Source: Methylobacterium sp. PvR107
GTDB lineage: Bacteria > Pseudomonadota > Alphaproteobacteria > Rhizobiales > Beijerinckiaceae
DNA: 64,000 nt
Assembly (NCBI RefSeq): GCF_017833295.1
Contig: NZ_JAFIBW010000001.1
Coordinates: 2,170,001 to 2,234,000 of the forward strand
Direction: 5' to 3'
Below are positions 17,911 to 27,407 of this stretch, piece after piece. Numbering within the stretch: position 1 is the stretch's first letter; every line of letters begins with the position of its first letter. The position numbers and the translations under genes are program-made. The notes under the pieces are model-generated. The model worked only from the letters and a program-made list of their open reading frames with translations. It had not been told where the DNA came from and did no database searches.

Positions 17911-19430
17911 GGCGTCAGAGCCTCCTCGGCGGTCTCACGAACGCTCCGCGCCGCCCGGATTTCGGCCAGCGCGGTCTCCGTGTGGCTCGCGGCTACAGGA
18001 TGCGGATAATCGCTCCGCCAATGGGCACCGCGGCTCTCCTGCCGCTCCAGCGCGCCGCGGGCGATCAGCAGCGCCACCAGCGCCGCGTCGCAGGATTCCG
18101 CCTCGGGCGTCAAGGCGGTCACCGCCCCCGCGAGACCGGCAGCGTCGCGCACGACCCCGACCTGGCGCTCCATCAGGGTGCGGATCGCCGGCAGGTCGCC
18201 GGAGGTGCGGGCGTTCACGGCCTGGGGCACGATAGCCGCCGGCGGCGGCGCGTCGAGCCCGTCGGCGATGAAGCGCGCATAGGCGAGCCCCTCCAGCAGC
18301 GAGTTGCTGGCGAGCCGGTTGGCGCCGTGCAGGCCCGTGGAGGAGACCTCGCCGCAGGCATAGAGGCCCGGCACCGAGGTGGCGCCGTGCGCATCCACCT
18401 TGACGCCGCCCATGTGGTAATGCGCCGCCGGACGCACCGGGATCGGCTGAACGGCCGGGTCGATGCCGGCGGCGGCGCAGAGTCCCGCCACCGTCGGGAA
18501 ACGCGTCGGCATCGCGGCGCCAAGCGCGCCCCGGGCGTCGAGATAGACCGTCCGCCCTCGCTGCAGCGCCTGGAAGATGCCTCGGGCGACGACGTCGCGT
18601 GGGGCGAGATCGCCGCCCGCGATGCCGGCCATCACGGGGGCGCCGGTCTCGTCGATCAGTCGGGCGCCCTCGCCGCGCAGGGCCTCGGTGGCGAGCGGCA
18701 TCGGATCGGCACCGGTCGCGATGGCGGTCGGGTGGAACTGCACGAATTCCATGTCGCGCATCACCGCCCCGGCGCGGGCGGCAAGGGCCAGCCCGCGTCC
18801 AACCGCGCCCGGCGGATTGGTGGTGGCCGCGTACAGGGCTCCGACGCCGCCGGTGGCCAGCACCACGGCGCGGGCCGGGATGCGGAACAGGGCGCCGTCG
18901 CGCTCGGCGACGATCCCGGCCACCGCCCCTTTCGTATCACGGAGCAGGTCGCAGGCGCGCGCCATGACGATCTCGATCGACGGCGCGGCCAGCACGGCCC
19001 GGACCAGCCCTTCGAGGACGCGCGCCCCGGTGGCATCCCCGCCGGAGCGGACGATGCGTCGTCGGCCGTGCGCGGCCTCCAGCCCGAGGGCGAGTGCTCC
19101 GTCGGCGGTCCGGTCGAACGGGACGCCGATCCGCACCAGCCAGTCGATGAGGGCCGGGCCTTCCTGGGCGACGCGGAGCGCGACGTCGGGCTCGGTCAGC
19201 CCGGCGCCGGCGGCTTCCGTGTCGGCGGCGTGCAAAGCGGCCGCGTCGTCCACGCCGACCGCGGCGGCGATGCCGCCCTGCGCCCAGCCGGTGGCGGTGC
19301 CGAGACCCAGGGGCGAGGCGGTGAGGAGCGTCACCGGGCGGGGCGCGAGGCGCAGCGCGACGCTCAGCCCCGCGACGCCGCCGCCGACCACGACGACGCG
19401 GTCGGCCGCGTTGGGTGAGATCGCGTTCAT
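17907..19430 (-). CDS. nadB: L-aspartate oxidase
   Basis: A 507-residue FAD enzyme that oxidises L-aspartate to iminoaspartate for quinolinate synthesis. The FAD Rossmann motif [11 protein letters not shown] is at residues 13-23, the substrate-loop [12 protein letters not shown] follows, then [10 protein letters not shown] and the [13 protein letters not shown] segment. The ATG at 19430 overlaps the nadA stop (ATGA), which settles the start; a much longer upstream frame runs through nadA in another frame and is not real. It acts together with NadA. Confidence 0.96.
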   Translation of the reverse strand: MNAISPNAADRVVVVGGGVAGLSVALRLAPRPVTLLTASPLGLGTATGWAQGGIAAAVGVDDAAALHAADTEAAGAGLTEPDVALRVAQEGPALIDWLVRIGVPFDRTADGALALGLEAAHGRRRIVRSGGDATGARVLEGLVRAVLAAPSIEIVMARACDLLRDTKGAVAGIVAERDGALFRIPARAVVLATGGVGALYAATTNPPGAVGRGLALAARAGAVMRDMEFVQFHPTAIATGADPMPLATEALRGEGARLIDETGAPVMAGIAGGDLAPRDVVARGIFQALQRGRTVYLDARGALGAAMPTRFPTVAGLCAAAGIDPAVQPIPVRPAAHYHMGGVKVDAHGATSVPGLYACGEVSSTGLHGANRLASNSLLEGLAYARFIADGLDAPPPAAIVPQAVNARTSGDLPAIRTLMERQVGVVRDAAGLAGAVTALTPEAESCDAALVALLIARGALERQESRGAHWRSDYPHPVAASHTETALAEIRAARSVRETAEEALTP

Positions 19431-20443
19431 CGCGTGCGCACCTGGAGCATGCGCTCCACCGCCGCCCGGGCGCGGTCGGCCAGCGCCGGATCGACTAACA
19501 CCTCGTGGGTCATCGTCTCGAGCGACCGGCGGATGTTGCGCAGGCTCATCCGCTTCATGTGCGGGCACATGTTGCAGGGCTTGATGAACTCGATGTCCGG
19601 GTTCGCAGCCGCGATGTTGTCGGCCATCGAGCACTCGGTGACGAGCACCACCTGCTTCGGCCGCTTCTCGAGGACGAAATCCATCATCATCGCGGTCGAG
19701 CCCGAGAAATCCGATTCGGCCACCACCGCCGGCGGGCATTCCGGATGCGCGATGACGGTAACGCCGGGATAGCTGTCGCGGACGTCGCGGATGTCAGCCG
19801 GCGTGAAGCGCTCGTGCACCTCGCAATGGCCGGCCCAGGTCAGGATCTCGACCTCGGGGATCTCCGCCTGGACGTTCTGCGCCAGGAACTCGTCCGGGAT
19901 CATCAGAACGCGCGGGGCGTTCAGTGACTTCACCACCGCAACGGCATTGCCGGAGGTGCAGCACAGGTCCGACTCGGCCTTCACGGCCGCGGAGGTGTTC
20001 ACGTAGGTGACGATCGGAACGCCCGGGTACTTGGCCCGCAAGCCGCGCACATCCGCGGCGGTGATCGAGTCGGCCAGCGAGCAGCCCGCACCCATGTCGG
20101 GGATCAGCACGGTCTTGCTCGGGTTCAGGAGCTTGGCCGTCTCGGCCATGAAATGGACGCCCGCCAGCACGATCACGTCGGCGTCGACGTTCACAGCCTC
20201 GCGGGCGAGCGCGAGGCTGTCGCCGACGATGTCGGCCACCGTGTGGAAGATCTCGGGCGCTTGGTAGTTGTGCGCCAGGATCACGGCGTTGCGCTCGCGC
20301 TTCAGGCGCAGGATCGCCTCGATGTCCGGAGCCAGCGCAGGCCACTCGATCGCCGGAACGTGCCGGCTGACACGGGCGTAGAGGTCCGGAAGCGGCAGAC
20401 CCGGAATGGGCGTGCGGGAGACGGGTGCAACGGTCGCCGCCAT
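19427..20443 (-). CDS. nadA: quinolinate synthase, [4Fe-4S]
   Basis: A 338-residue enzyme that condenses iminoaspartate with dihydroxyacetone phosphate to quinolinate. The Fe-S ligands are expected in the segments [17 protein letters not shown] and CNMCPHM, and the family motif HNYQAPEI is near residue 60. The ATG at 20443 is preceded by GGAGGA at ideal spacing; a farther ATG at 20473 lies inside the operator palindrome and is unlikely to be used. It is the first gene of nadABC and should be controlled by the operator pair in front. Confidence 0.96.
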   Translation of the reverse strand: MAATVAPVSRTPIPGLPLPDLYARVSRHVPAIEWPALAPDIEAILRLKRERNAVILAHNYQAPEIFHTVADIVGDSLALAREAVNVDADVIVLAGVHFMAETAKLLNPSKTVLIPDMGAGCSLADSITAADVRGLRAKYPGVPIVTYVNTSAAVKAESDLCCTSGNAVAVVKSLNAPRVLMIPDEFLAQNVQAEIPEVEILTWAGHCEVHERFTPADIRDVRDSYPGVTVIAHPECPPAVVAESDFSGSTAMMMDFVLEKRPKQVVLVTECSMADNIAAANPDIEFIKPCNMCPHMKRMSLRNIRRSLETMTHEVLVDPALADRARAAVERMLQVRTR

Positions 20444-20456
20444 GGCGTCCTCCATT

Positions 20457-20473
20457 ATGCTCAGTTTGAGCAT
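20457..20473. promoter_or_regulatory. perfect 7-3-7 palindrome before nadA
   Basis: ATGCTCA-gtt-TGAGCAT, a perfect dyad 14-30 bp upstream of the nadA ATG. Many alphaproteobacteria control nadABC through NadQ (COG4111, a Nudix-like repressor). I believe its operator is a palindrome of this general kind, but I recall that motif only approximately. Confidence 0.6.
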
Positions 20474-20515
20474 TGTGCCGTCTAACTTATGGGTGCCGGA
20501 GGCGCCTGTCCAGAT

Positions 20516-20532
20516 ATGCTAGCTGTGAGCAT
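20516..20532. promoter_or_regulatory. second, imperfect nad operator half
   Basis: ATGCTAG-ctg-TGAGCAT: the right arm is identical to the first palindrome and the left arm matches 5 of 7. Centres of the two sites are 59 bp apart. Another ATGCTG half-site follows near 20555. This pair brackets the probable nadABC promoter. Confidence 0.5.
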
Positions 20533-20580
20533 AAATATTTTGCGGCGCGATGTTATGCTGCGCCGCCGAAGACCGACGGG

Positions 20581-21405
20581 TCAGCAGAAGGTGGCGGGGT
20601 CCGGTCCGATCCGGCCGTCGGGCCGGTCCAGGGCCGCGATCGTCTCCATCTCGTCGGATGCGAGTTCGAAATCGAACAGGGCGATGTTCTCGAGGATGCG
20701 CTCGGGCCGGGCGGTCTTCGGGATGGCCACGCAGCCGATCTGAATTTGCCAGCGTAGCACCACCTGGGCGGGGGTCTTCCCGTGGGCCTTCGCGATCGCC
20801 ACGAAGACCGGGTCGTTCAGCTCCCTGCCCTGTCCCAGCGGGCTCCAGGATTCGGTCACGATCCCGCGACTTGCATCGTCGGCCCGCGGCGCCTTGCGCT
20901 GGAAGTGCGGGTGCAGCTCGATCTGATTCACCGCGGGCGCGACGCCCGTCTCGCCGATCAGGGTGGCGATGTGCTCGGGCGTGAAGTTCGAGACGCCGAT
21001 CGACTTGGCGCGCCCCTCCTCACGGAGCTGGATCAGGGTCTTCCACGTCTCGACGAACAGGCGTCGCTGCGGGCACGGCCAGTGAATCAGGTAGAGGTCG
21101 ACATAGGGGAGGCCAAGTCGCTGCAGGCTCTCGTCGAAGGCACGCCGCGTTTCATCGCGGCCCTGGCGGTCGTTCCAGAGCTTGGTGGTCAGGACGATCT
21201 CGTCCCGGGGCACTTGCGCGTCGCGGACGGCGCGGCCGACGCCGGCCTCGTTGCCGTAGACGGCCGCGGTGTCGATCAGGCGATAGCCGGCCTGGAGCGC
21301 CCGGCCAACGAGGTCCGGCGCCTGTGCGTCCGAGAGCTGCCAGCAGCCGTAGCCGATCTGCGGGATCCGGCGCCCGTCGTTGAGCGGCAGGGTCGGGACG
21401 GCCAT
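20581..21405 (-). CDS. aldo/keto reductase, DkgA type
   Basis: A 274-residue NADPH-dependent reductase of the AKR5-like group (2,5-diketo-D-gluconate / methylglyoxal reductases). The catalytic tetrad appears as RLIDTAAVYGNE (Asp, Tyr), LTTKLWND (Lys) and LIHWPCP (His). The segment SIGVSNFTPEHI and the C-terminal IPKTARPERI (NADPH site) are typical. GGAGG precedes the ATG at 21405. It lies divergent from paoABC and could reduce the same aldehydes that PaoABC oxidises; that link is inference. Confidence 0.9.
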   Translation of the reverse strand: MAVPTLPLNDGRRIPQIGYGCWQLSDAQAPDLVGRALQAGYRLIDTAAVYGNEAGVGRAVRDAQVPRDEIVLTTKLWNDRQGRDETRRAFDESLQRLGLPYVDLYLIHWPCPQRRLFVETWKTLIQLREEGRAKSIGVSNFTPEHIATLIGETGVAPAVNQIELHPHFQRKAPRADDASRGIVTESWSPLGQGRELNDPVFVAIAKAHGKTPAQVVLRWQIQIGCVAIPKTARPERILENIALFDFELASDEMETIAALDRPDGRIGPDPATFC

Positions 21406-21476
21406 GGCGCAAGCCTCCGGTGTCGTTGTCCGATCAACTCAAACGCTCGCATCGGGACGCGTTCCAACGCGCCACC

Positions 21477-21501
21477 GTCTTTGCGAGCGCAGCAGCGAAG
21501 C
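21477..21501. repeat. dispersed repeat B, half copy
   Basis: GTCTTTGCGAGCG followed by an AGCGAAGC end matches, in reverse, one arm of the palindrome at 39972-39998, with a three-base insertion. It lies in the intergenic region between the aldo/keto reductase and paoA. Confidence 0.4.
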
Positions 21502-21614
21502 CGCGGTGAACGGGCGCAGTCTGGACCGGATCTAATCCAGCGCGCTGGGCGTTGGCACACCGGATTCCAGACTGCGTCGCGCCGTGTTGCGCTGCGCACG
21601 GGCGGGATAGCAGC

Positions 21615-22265
21615 ATGACAGACGCGACTCCGAAGAAGCCGTTCGCCTTGACGCGGCGGGCCGTGGTGGAGGGCTGCGCCGCGGCCGGGGCGCTCGGCGC
21701 CCTCGGCCTCCGGCCTGCGCCCGCAGTGGCGGCACCGGGCGATCCTGCTCCGCAGACCATGCCGGTGCGGCTCACGATCAACGGCCAGCCGCGGGATCTC
21801 GTCCTCGACACCCGCACGACGCTGCTCGATGCCCTGCGCGAGCATCTGGCGCTGACCGGCACCAAGAAGGGCTGCGACCACGGCCAGTGCGGCGCCTGCA
21901 CGGTGCTGGTGGACGGTCGTCGGATCAATTCCTGCCTGACGCTCGCGGCGATGCACGAGGGCGATGAGGTCACCACGATCGAGGGGCTCGCCACCGGCGA
22001 CCATCTCCACCCGATGCAGGCGGCCTTCCTGGAGCATGACGGCTTCCAGTGCGGCTACTGCACGCCGGGCCAGATCTGCTCGTCAGTCGGCATGCTGAGC
22101 GAGGCCAAGGCCGGCTGGCCGAGCCACGTCACCGAGGACGTCGCGTCAACGCCGACACTCAGCGATGCCGAGATCCGCGAGCGCATGAGCGGCAACATCT
22201 GCCGCTGCAGCGCCTACCCGAACATCGTCGCGGCGATCCGCGACACCGCCGCCAGCAACCTCTGA
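21615..22265 (+). CDS. paoA: aldehyde oxidoreductase, 2Fe-2S subunit
   Basis: A 216-residue small subunit of a periplasmic molybdenum aldehyde oxidoreductase (PaoA/YagT type). It begins with a twin-arginine signal (LTRRAVVEG, residues 12-20, then a hydrophobic stretch to AVAA). The plant-type [2Fe-2S] site is C87, C92, C95, C107; the second site is C146, C149, C196, C198. The ATG at 21615 gives the complete Tat signal. Followed after 10 bp by paoB. Confidence 0.93.
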   Translation: MTDATPKKPFALTRRAVVEGCAAAGALGALGLRPAPAVAAPGDPAPQTMPVRLTINGQPRDLVLDTRTTLLDALREHLALTGTKKGCDHGQCGACTVLVDGRRINSCLTLAAMHEGDEVTTIEGLATGDHLHPMQAAFLEHDGFQCGYCTPGQICSSVGMLSEAKAGWPSHVTEDVASTPTLSDAEIRERMSGNICRCSAYPNIVAAIRDTAASNL

Positions 22266-22275
22266 GGGGGCGGAG

Positions 22276-23247
22276 ATGAAGGCTTTCACATACGAGCGTC
22301 CGGCGACGGTTCAGGACGCCGCGAAGCTCGCGGCCGAACGGCCGAACGCCAAGTTCATCGCCGGCGGCACCAACCTTCTCGACCTGATGAAGCTCCAGAT
22401 CGAGACGCCGGCGACGCTGATCGACGTCAACCGGCTGCCGCTGGACAAGGTCGAGGCCACGCAGGATGGCGGCCTGCGCGTCGGCGCGCTGGTACGCAAT
22501 TCCGACCTCGCCGCCGACCCGCGGGTGCGGAAGGACTACGCCGTGCTGGCAAAGGCGCTCCTGGCCGGCGCATCGGGGCAGCTGCGCAACAAGGCGACCA
22601 CGGCCGGCAACCTGCTTCAGCGGACGCGCTGCTACTATTTCTACGACACGGCCATGCCCTGCAATAAGCGCGAGCCCGGCTCCGGCTGCTCGGCGATCGG
22701 CGGGTTCAACCGCATCATGGCGGTGGTCGGGGCGAGTGAGGCATGCATCGCCACCAACCCGTCCGACATGGCGGTCGCCATGCGGGCGCTGGACGCCACC
22801 GTCGAGACGATGAACCCGGACGGGCAGACGCGGACCATCCCGATCGCCGAATTCCACAAGCTCCCGGGCGACACCCCGCAGATCGAGACGGATCTCCGCA
22901 CGGGCGAGATCATCACCGCCGTCACGTTGCCGAAGCCGGTGGCGGGCATGCACATTTACCGCAAGGTCCGCGACCGGGCGTCCTACGCGTTCGCCACCGT
23001 GTCGGTGGCGGCGGTGATCGCCGGCGAAGGCGGCAAGCCGACGGCCGCGCGCCTCGCCTTCGGCGGGCTGGCGCACAAGCCCTGGCGGGTCGCCGAGGCC
23101 GAGGCCGCCCTGGTCCAGACTGGCTCCGCCGACGCCGCCGCCGACGCGGTGCTCAAGGGCGCCCGCGGATACGGCAGCAACGACTTCAAGATCCCGCTGA
23201 CCCGGCGGACCCTGCGCGCCGTCGTGGCGCAGGCGACCCGCGCGTAG
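22276..23247 (+). CDS. paoB: aldehyde oxidoreductase, FAD and 4Fe-4S subunit
   Basis: A 323-residue FAD-binding subunit. [14 protein letters not shown] is the FAD loop, and [18 protein letters not shown] a second FAD-contact. The inserted Cys-rich segment [17 protein letters not shown] plus GSGCSA is the mark of the PaoB-type subunit with an extra [4Fe-4S] cluster, as opposed to plain xanthine dehydrogenase FAD subunits. It passes electrons between the molybdenum site and the 2Fe-2S subunit. Confidence 0.93.
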   Translation: MKAFTYERPATVQDAAKLAAERPNAKFIAGGTNLLDLMKLQIETPATLIDVNRLPLDKVEATQDGGLRVGALVRNSDLAADPRVRKDYAVLAKALLAGASGQLRNKATTAGNLLQRTRCYYFYDTAMPCNKREPGSGCSAIGGFNRIMAVVGASEACIATNPSDMAVAMRALDATVETMNPDGQTRTIPIAEFHKLPGDTPQIETDLRTGEIITAVTLPKPVAGMHIYRKVRDRASYAFATVSVAAVIAGEGGKPTAARLAFGGLAHKPWRVAEAEAALVQTGSADAAADAVLKGARGYGSNDFKIPLTRRTLRAVVAQATRA

Positions 23248-23269
23248 CATCCCGGCAAGGACCGTTCCC

Positions 23270-25492
23270 ATGGAGATGAACCAGCCGATCGGCCGGACGC
23301 CCCTCGACGACCGGCCCGACGGGCTCGTCGGCAAGCCGCTGAACCGGGTCGAGGGCAAGCTTAAGGTCACGGGGCACGCGCCCTACGCCTACGAGACCCG
23401 GGCGCTCAAGAACCCCGCCTACGGCTTCATCGTGCCGGCGACGATCGCTTCCGGCACGATCCGCTCGATCGACGCGGAGGCCGCCCGCAAGGCGCCGGGC
23501 ACGATCCTGGTCCTGACCCACGAGAACGTGCCCGAGCAGGGCGAGAAGAAGGAGCAGGTCTGGCCGCAGCTCCAGGGAACCGAGGTCAGGTTCTACGGGC
23601 AGCCCGTGGCCTTCGTGGTGGCCGAGACCTTCGAGCAGGCCCGGGCGGCCGCGATGCTGGTCAAGGTCCGGTACGACGCGGCCAAGCCCAAGGGACTGCT
23701 GAAGGACAGCCTGGCGGCGGCTTACGAGCCGAAGCCGGTCAACTCGCCGCCGGACTCCAAGCTCGGCGATTTCGACGCCGCCTTCGCGGCCGCGCCGGTG
23801 AAGCTCGACGTGGAGTATGTCACGCCGAACCAGATCCACGCGCAGATGGAGCCACACGCCACCATCGCCGCCTGGGACGGCGACGGGGTCGTGCTGCACA
23901 CCGCGAACCAGATGCCGAACCGGGGCCAGAAGGCGCTGGGCTCGGTGCTGAAGCTGCCGCCCGAGAAGGTCCGGATCGTCAGCCCCTATATCGGCGGCGG
24001 GTTCGGCGCGAAGCTGCAGGTCCAGCCGGAGGCGACGCTCGCGATCCTGGCCTCGAAGGTCGTCCAAAGGCCCGTGAAGGTGGCCCTGACCCGTCAGCAG
24101 GAATTCCACGTCGCGACCCACCGCACCGACACGATCCAGCGGATCCGGCTCGGTGCCGACAAGGAGGGGCGCCTCTCGGCGATCGGCCACGAATCCTGGT
24201 CCGACACGGCCGAGGGTGATGGCTTCTTCGAGACCTCGGCCAACGTCACCCGCTCACTTTACGCGGCGCAGAACCGTGTGACGCGGCACCGGCTCGTGAA
24301 CCTCAACATGCCCATCGCCTCGTCGATGCGCGCGCCCGGCGAGGCCGTGGGCCAGCTCGCCTTCGAGTGCGCCATGGACGAGCTGGCCGAGCAGCTGAAG
24401 GTCGATCCGATCGAGCTGCGGGTGCGCAACGAGCCGGAAGAGGATCCCGAGAAGAAGGTGCCGTTCTCCACCCGCCAGCTCGTACCCTGCATGCGCGAGG
24501 GTGCCCGCCTGTTCGGCTGGGACAAGCGTCAGGCGGCGGGCAGCCGGCGCGAGGGCAACTGGCTCGTCGGCATGGGCATGTCGGCCGCCGCCCGCCTCAA
24601 CCCGCTGATGCCGTCCGCCGCCAAGGTCCGGCTCGGGCCGGACGGTGTCCTGGTCGTCCGGATGGCCATGACCGATCCCGGCACCGGCACCTACACGATC
24701 CTCACCCAGATCGCCGGCGAGATGCTGGGCCTCCCGCCCGAGCGCGTGCGGGTCGAGATGGGAGACACCGACTTCCCCTTCGCCTCAGGATCCGGCGGCT
24801 CGTTCGGCGCGGCCTCGGCGGGCTCGGCCCTGTACGTGGCCTGCGACAACCTCCGGCAGGCCCTGCTCAAGGCCGGCGATCTCAACCCGGACGGGGCGAC
24901 GTTCCGCAACGGCGCGGTCACGTCTGGCAACCGCACGGAGGCGCTTACTGACCTCGCTGGCTCGGGGCTCGAAGCGGCGGGCGAGATCAAGCCCGGCGAG
25001 ATGAAGCAGAAATTCTCGCAATACTCCTACGGCGCCCACTTCGCCGAGGTCAGCGTCGATGTCGACACCGGCGAGATCCGGCTGCGGCGGATGCTGGGCG
25101 TCTTCACCGGCGGCCGCATCCTCAACGCCAAAACCGCGCGCAGCCAGGCGATCGGCGGCATGACCTTCGGGGTCGGCGCGGCGCTGATGGAGGATGCGGT
25201 GGTCGATCCACGCTACAGCTTCTTCGTCAACCACGACATGGCCGAGTACCACGTGCCGGTCCACGCCGACATCCCGGAGATCGACGCGGTGTTCCTGCCA
25301 GAGCTCGACGACAAGGCGAACCCGTTGAAGAGCAAGGGCCTCGGCGAGCTCGGCATCTGCGGCGCCGGCGCCTCGCTCGCCAACGCCATCTACAACGCCA
25401 CCGGGATTCGGGTCCGCGAGTACCCGCTGACGCTCGACAAGATGCTCAAGGGCTTCGAGGAGCAGGAGGGGCAGGCGCAGCGGCGGACGTGA
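23270..25492 (+). CDS. paoC: aldehyde oxidoreductase, molybdenum subunit
   Basis: A 740-residue large subunit that binds molybdenum cytosine dinucleotide and oxidises aldehydes (aromatic aldehydes in E. coli PaoABC) to carboxylic acids. It has the molybdopterin motif IGGGFGAKLQ near residue 245, MRAPGEAVGQLAFE, GSGGSFGAASAGSA, and the catalytic glutamate in KGLGELGICGAG near the C-terminus. No PaoD/XdhC-like insertion chaperone follows, so that factor must be elsewhere. Confidence 0.94.
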   Translation: MEMNQPIGRTPLDDRPDGLVGKPLNRVEGKLKVTGHAPYAYETRALKNPAYGFIVPATIASGTIRSIDAEAARKAPGTILVLTHENVPEQGEKKEQVWPQLQGTEVRFYGQPVAFVVAETFEQARAAAMLVKVRYDAAKPKGLLKDSLAAAYEPKPVNSPPDSKLGDFDAAFAAAPVKLDVEYVTPNQIHAQMEPHATIAAWDGDGVVLHTANQMPNRGQKALGSVLKLPPEKVRIVSPYIGGGFGAKLQVQPEATLAILASKVVQRPVKVALTRQQEFHVATHRTDTIQRIRLGADKEGRLSAIGHESWSDTAEGDGFFETSANVTRSLYAAQNRVTRHRLVNLNMPIASSMRAPGEAVGQLAFECAMDELAEQLKVDPIELRVRNEPEEDPEKKVPFSTRQLVPCMREGARLFGWDKRQAAGSRREGNWLVGMGMSAAARLNPLMPSAAKVRLGPDGVLVVRMAMTDPGTGTYTILTQIAGEMLGLPPERVRVEMGDTDFPFASGSGGSFGAASAGSALYVACDNLRQALLKAGDLNPDGATFRNGAVTSGNRTEALTDLAGSGLEAAGEIKPGEMKQKFSQYSYGAHFAEVSVDVDTGEIRLRRMLGVFTGGRILNAKTARSQAIGGMTFGVGAALMEDAVVDPRYSFFVNHDMAEYHVPVHADIPEIDAVFLPELDDKANPLKSKGLGELGICGAGASLANAIYNATGIRVREYPLTLDKMLKGFEEQEGQAQRRT

Positions 25493-25587
25493 AGCCCGTC
25501 CGCATCGTGCGGCACCTCGCCGAAGGTTGACGGGCAGACGCCCAGGCAGGACACCCGGCCAAAAGCCCGAATGCGGGAGAGCGCCCG

Positions 25588-27129
25588 GTGCCCGACAGCC
25601 TGCCCCACGACCGCCAGCCGCCCGCGCGGTTCAACGCCGCGCGGTACTGCCTCGCTGAGAACGCGCGGCTGCGCGCCGACAAGACCGCCCTCGTCCTGGT
25701 CGGGGATGGGATGGCCGACTGCCTCAGCTTCGGCGCGGTCGAGCGGTCGGCGCGCGCGATCGCGGCGGGCTTGCTCGATCTGGGGCTCAAGCCCGGCGAC
25801 CGGGTGATGATCCGGATGGGCAATGAGGCCGATTACGTCCTCGTCTATTTCGGCGCTCTGGCGGCCGGCCTCGTCGCGCTGCCCTCCTCGCCGCAGCTCA
25901 CCGCGGCCGAGGCGGCGTTCCTGATGGAGAATTCCGGCGCCGCCGCCGTGGTGGTCGGCAGCGGCTGCACGGTCGCGCCGGAGGCCCTGGACGGCCGGCT
26001 GCTCCTCGATGCCGCCGCCATCGCCGCCCTGAAGGCCGGTCCGCCGCTGCCCGCCTACGCCGACACCGCCGCCGACGATCCGGCGGTACTGATCTACACC
26101 TCCGGCACGACCAGCCGGCCGAAGGGCGTGCTTCACGCCCACCGTGCCGCCTACGGCCGCCGGCCGATGCTCGACCACTGGCTCGGGCTGACCGAAGCCG
26201 ACGTGATGCTGCATGCCGGCACCATGAACTGGACCTACACACTGGGCGTCGGCCTCAGCGATCCGTGGTCGGTGGGCGCAACCGCGGTGCTCTACAATGG
26301 CCCGCGCGATCCCGCCATCTGGCCGCGCCTGATCGCGCAGTACCACGCCACTGTGTTCGCCGCCGTCCCGACGCTCTACCGTCAGATCCTCAAGTACGGC
26401 GATCTCGGCGCGCACGATCTGTCGAGCCTGCGCCATGGCTGCACGGCGGGCGAGCCGCTCCCGGTCGAGTTGCTCGACGCCTGGACGCACGCGACGGGCA
26501 AGCCGCTCTACGAGGCGCTCGGGATGAGCGAGATCTCGACCTACATCTCCAGCGGCTCGACGATCCCGGTGCGGCCCGGCTCGCCCGGTAAGCCGCAGCC
26601 TGGGCGGCGGGTGGCGATCCTGCCCGCGGAAGGCGACGCCGTTCCCCTGCCCGCGGGCGAGACTGGCCTGCTCGCCGTCCACCGGTCAGAGCCTGCCCTG
26701 ATGCTGGGCTACTGGAACCGCCCCGAGGAGGAGGCCGAGGTGATGCGCGGCGACTGGTTCGTCGGCGGCGACCTGGCACGGCTCGATGCCGACGGTTACC
26801 TCTGGTTCGAGGGCCGCAACAACGACCTGATGAAGGCGATGGGCTACCGGGTCTCCCCAAACGAGGTGGAGGTGGTGCTCTCCGCCCATCCGTCGGTGGC
26901 AGAGGTGGGCGTCGCCGAGTTGCCGGTGCGGGCGGATGTCTCGGTGATCTGCGGCTTCGTGGTGCTCCAGCCCGACGCGGAGCCCGACGCCGAGGCCCTG
27001 CTCGCGTGGTGTGCCGAGCGGCTCGCCGCGTACAAGCGCCCGCGGGAGATCCGCTTTCTCGACGCTCTGCCCCGCACGGCGAACGGCAAGGTGCAGCGCA
27101 AGCGGCTAGCCGAGGCGGTGGCGGGGTGA
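25588..27129 (+). CDS. AMP-forming acyl-CoA ligase, benzoate-CoA ligase-like
   Basis: A 513-residue ANL-superfamily ligase. The AMP-binding P-loop is LIYTSGTTSRPKG, the A5 motif YEALGMSEIS, the A7/A8 region DLARLDADGYLWFEGRNND, and the catalytic lysine is in RTANGKVQRKRL. The start is GTG at 25588. It lies about 95 bp after paoC on the same strand, so the acid made by PaoABC could be activated to a CoA ester here. An aryl or medium-chain acid substrate is inferred; no adjacent ring-degradation genes confirm it. Confidence 0.85.
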   Translation: MPDSLPHDRQPPARFNAARYCLAENARLRADKTALVLVGDGMADCLSFGAVERSARAIAAGLLDLGLKPGDRVMIRMGNEADYVLVYFGALAAGLVALPSSPQLTAAEAAFLMENSGAAAVVVGSGCTVAPEALDGRLLLDAAAIAALKAGPPLPAYADTAADDPAVLIYTSGTTSRPKGVLHAHRAAYGRRPMLDHWLGLTEADVMLHAGTMNWTYTLGVGLSDPWSVGATAVLYNGPRDPAIWPRLIAQYHATVFAAVPTLYRQILKYGDLGAHDLSSLRHGCTAGEPLPVELLDAWTHATGKPLYEALGMSEISTYISSGSTIPVRPGSPGKPQPGRRVAILPAEGDAVPLPAGETGLLAVHRSEPALMLGYWNRPEEEAEVMRGDWFVGGDLARLDADGYLWFEGRNNDLMKAMGYRVSPNEVEVVLSAHPSVAEVGVAELPVRADVSVICGFVVLQPDAEPDAEALLAWCAERLAAYKRPREIRFLDALPRTANGKVQRKRLAEAVAG

Positions 27130-27224
27130 GGTGAATTGCCCGGCGTGGGTGCGATCCGCGTCACCATTCGCCGCATCACAGCCGTCCGATCCCGTCGTTG
27201 CGGGGCCGCGACGCGGAGCCCGGA

Positions 27225-27250
27225 ATCCTGGCGCACCAACGCGCCAGGAT
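27225..27250. repeat. perfect inverted repeat between convergent genes
   Basis: ATCCTGGCGC and GCGCCAGGAT with a 6-base loop, in the 278-bp space between the ligase gene and mgtE, which converge. It may act as a two-way terminator, although no T run follows directly. It belongs to a patch that also holds repeat A copy 2. Confidence 0.5.
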
Positions 27251-27277
27251 CCTTCTGAGGCAGCGGCTTTGGTTTTG

Positions 27278-27305
27278 GGGCTCGCCTGCGGCGCCCCGGA
27301 ACGAC
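27278..27305 (+). repeat. dispersed intergenic repeat A, copy 2
   Basis: Matches the reverse complement of 6620-6647 at 25 of 28 positions, about 20.6 kb away. Located in the spacer of two convergent genes. Confidence 0.6.
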
Positions 27306-27407
27306 GGGGCGGATCACCGGTCCGAGAACGTCACATCGTCGACTGCGCGTTCCAGCGTCCGATCCGAAGCGCCGACTGGAACATGTCCGGCGCGGCTCAC
27401 AAGCACC

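Noticed and set aside
17982..19418. 478-codon open frame opposite nadB
   Set aside because: Antisense shadow of a well-supported enzyme; no motif.
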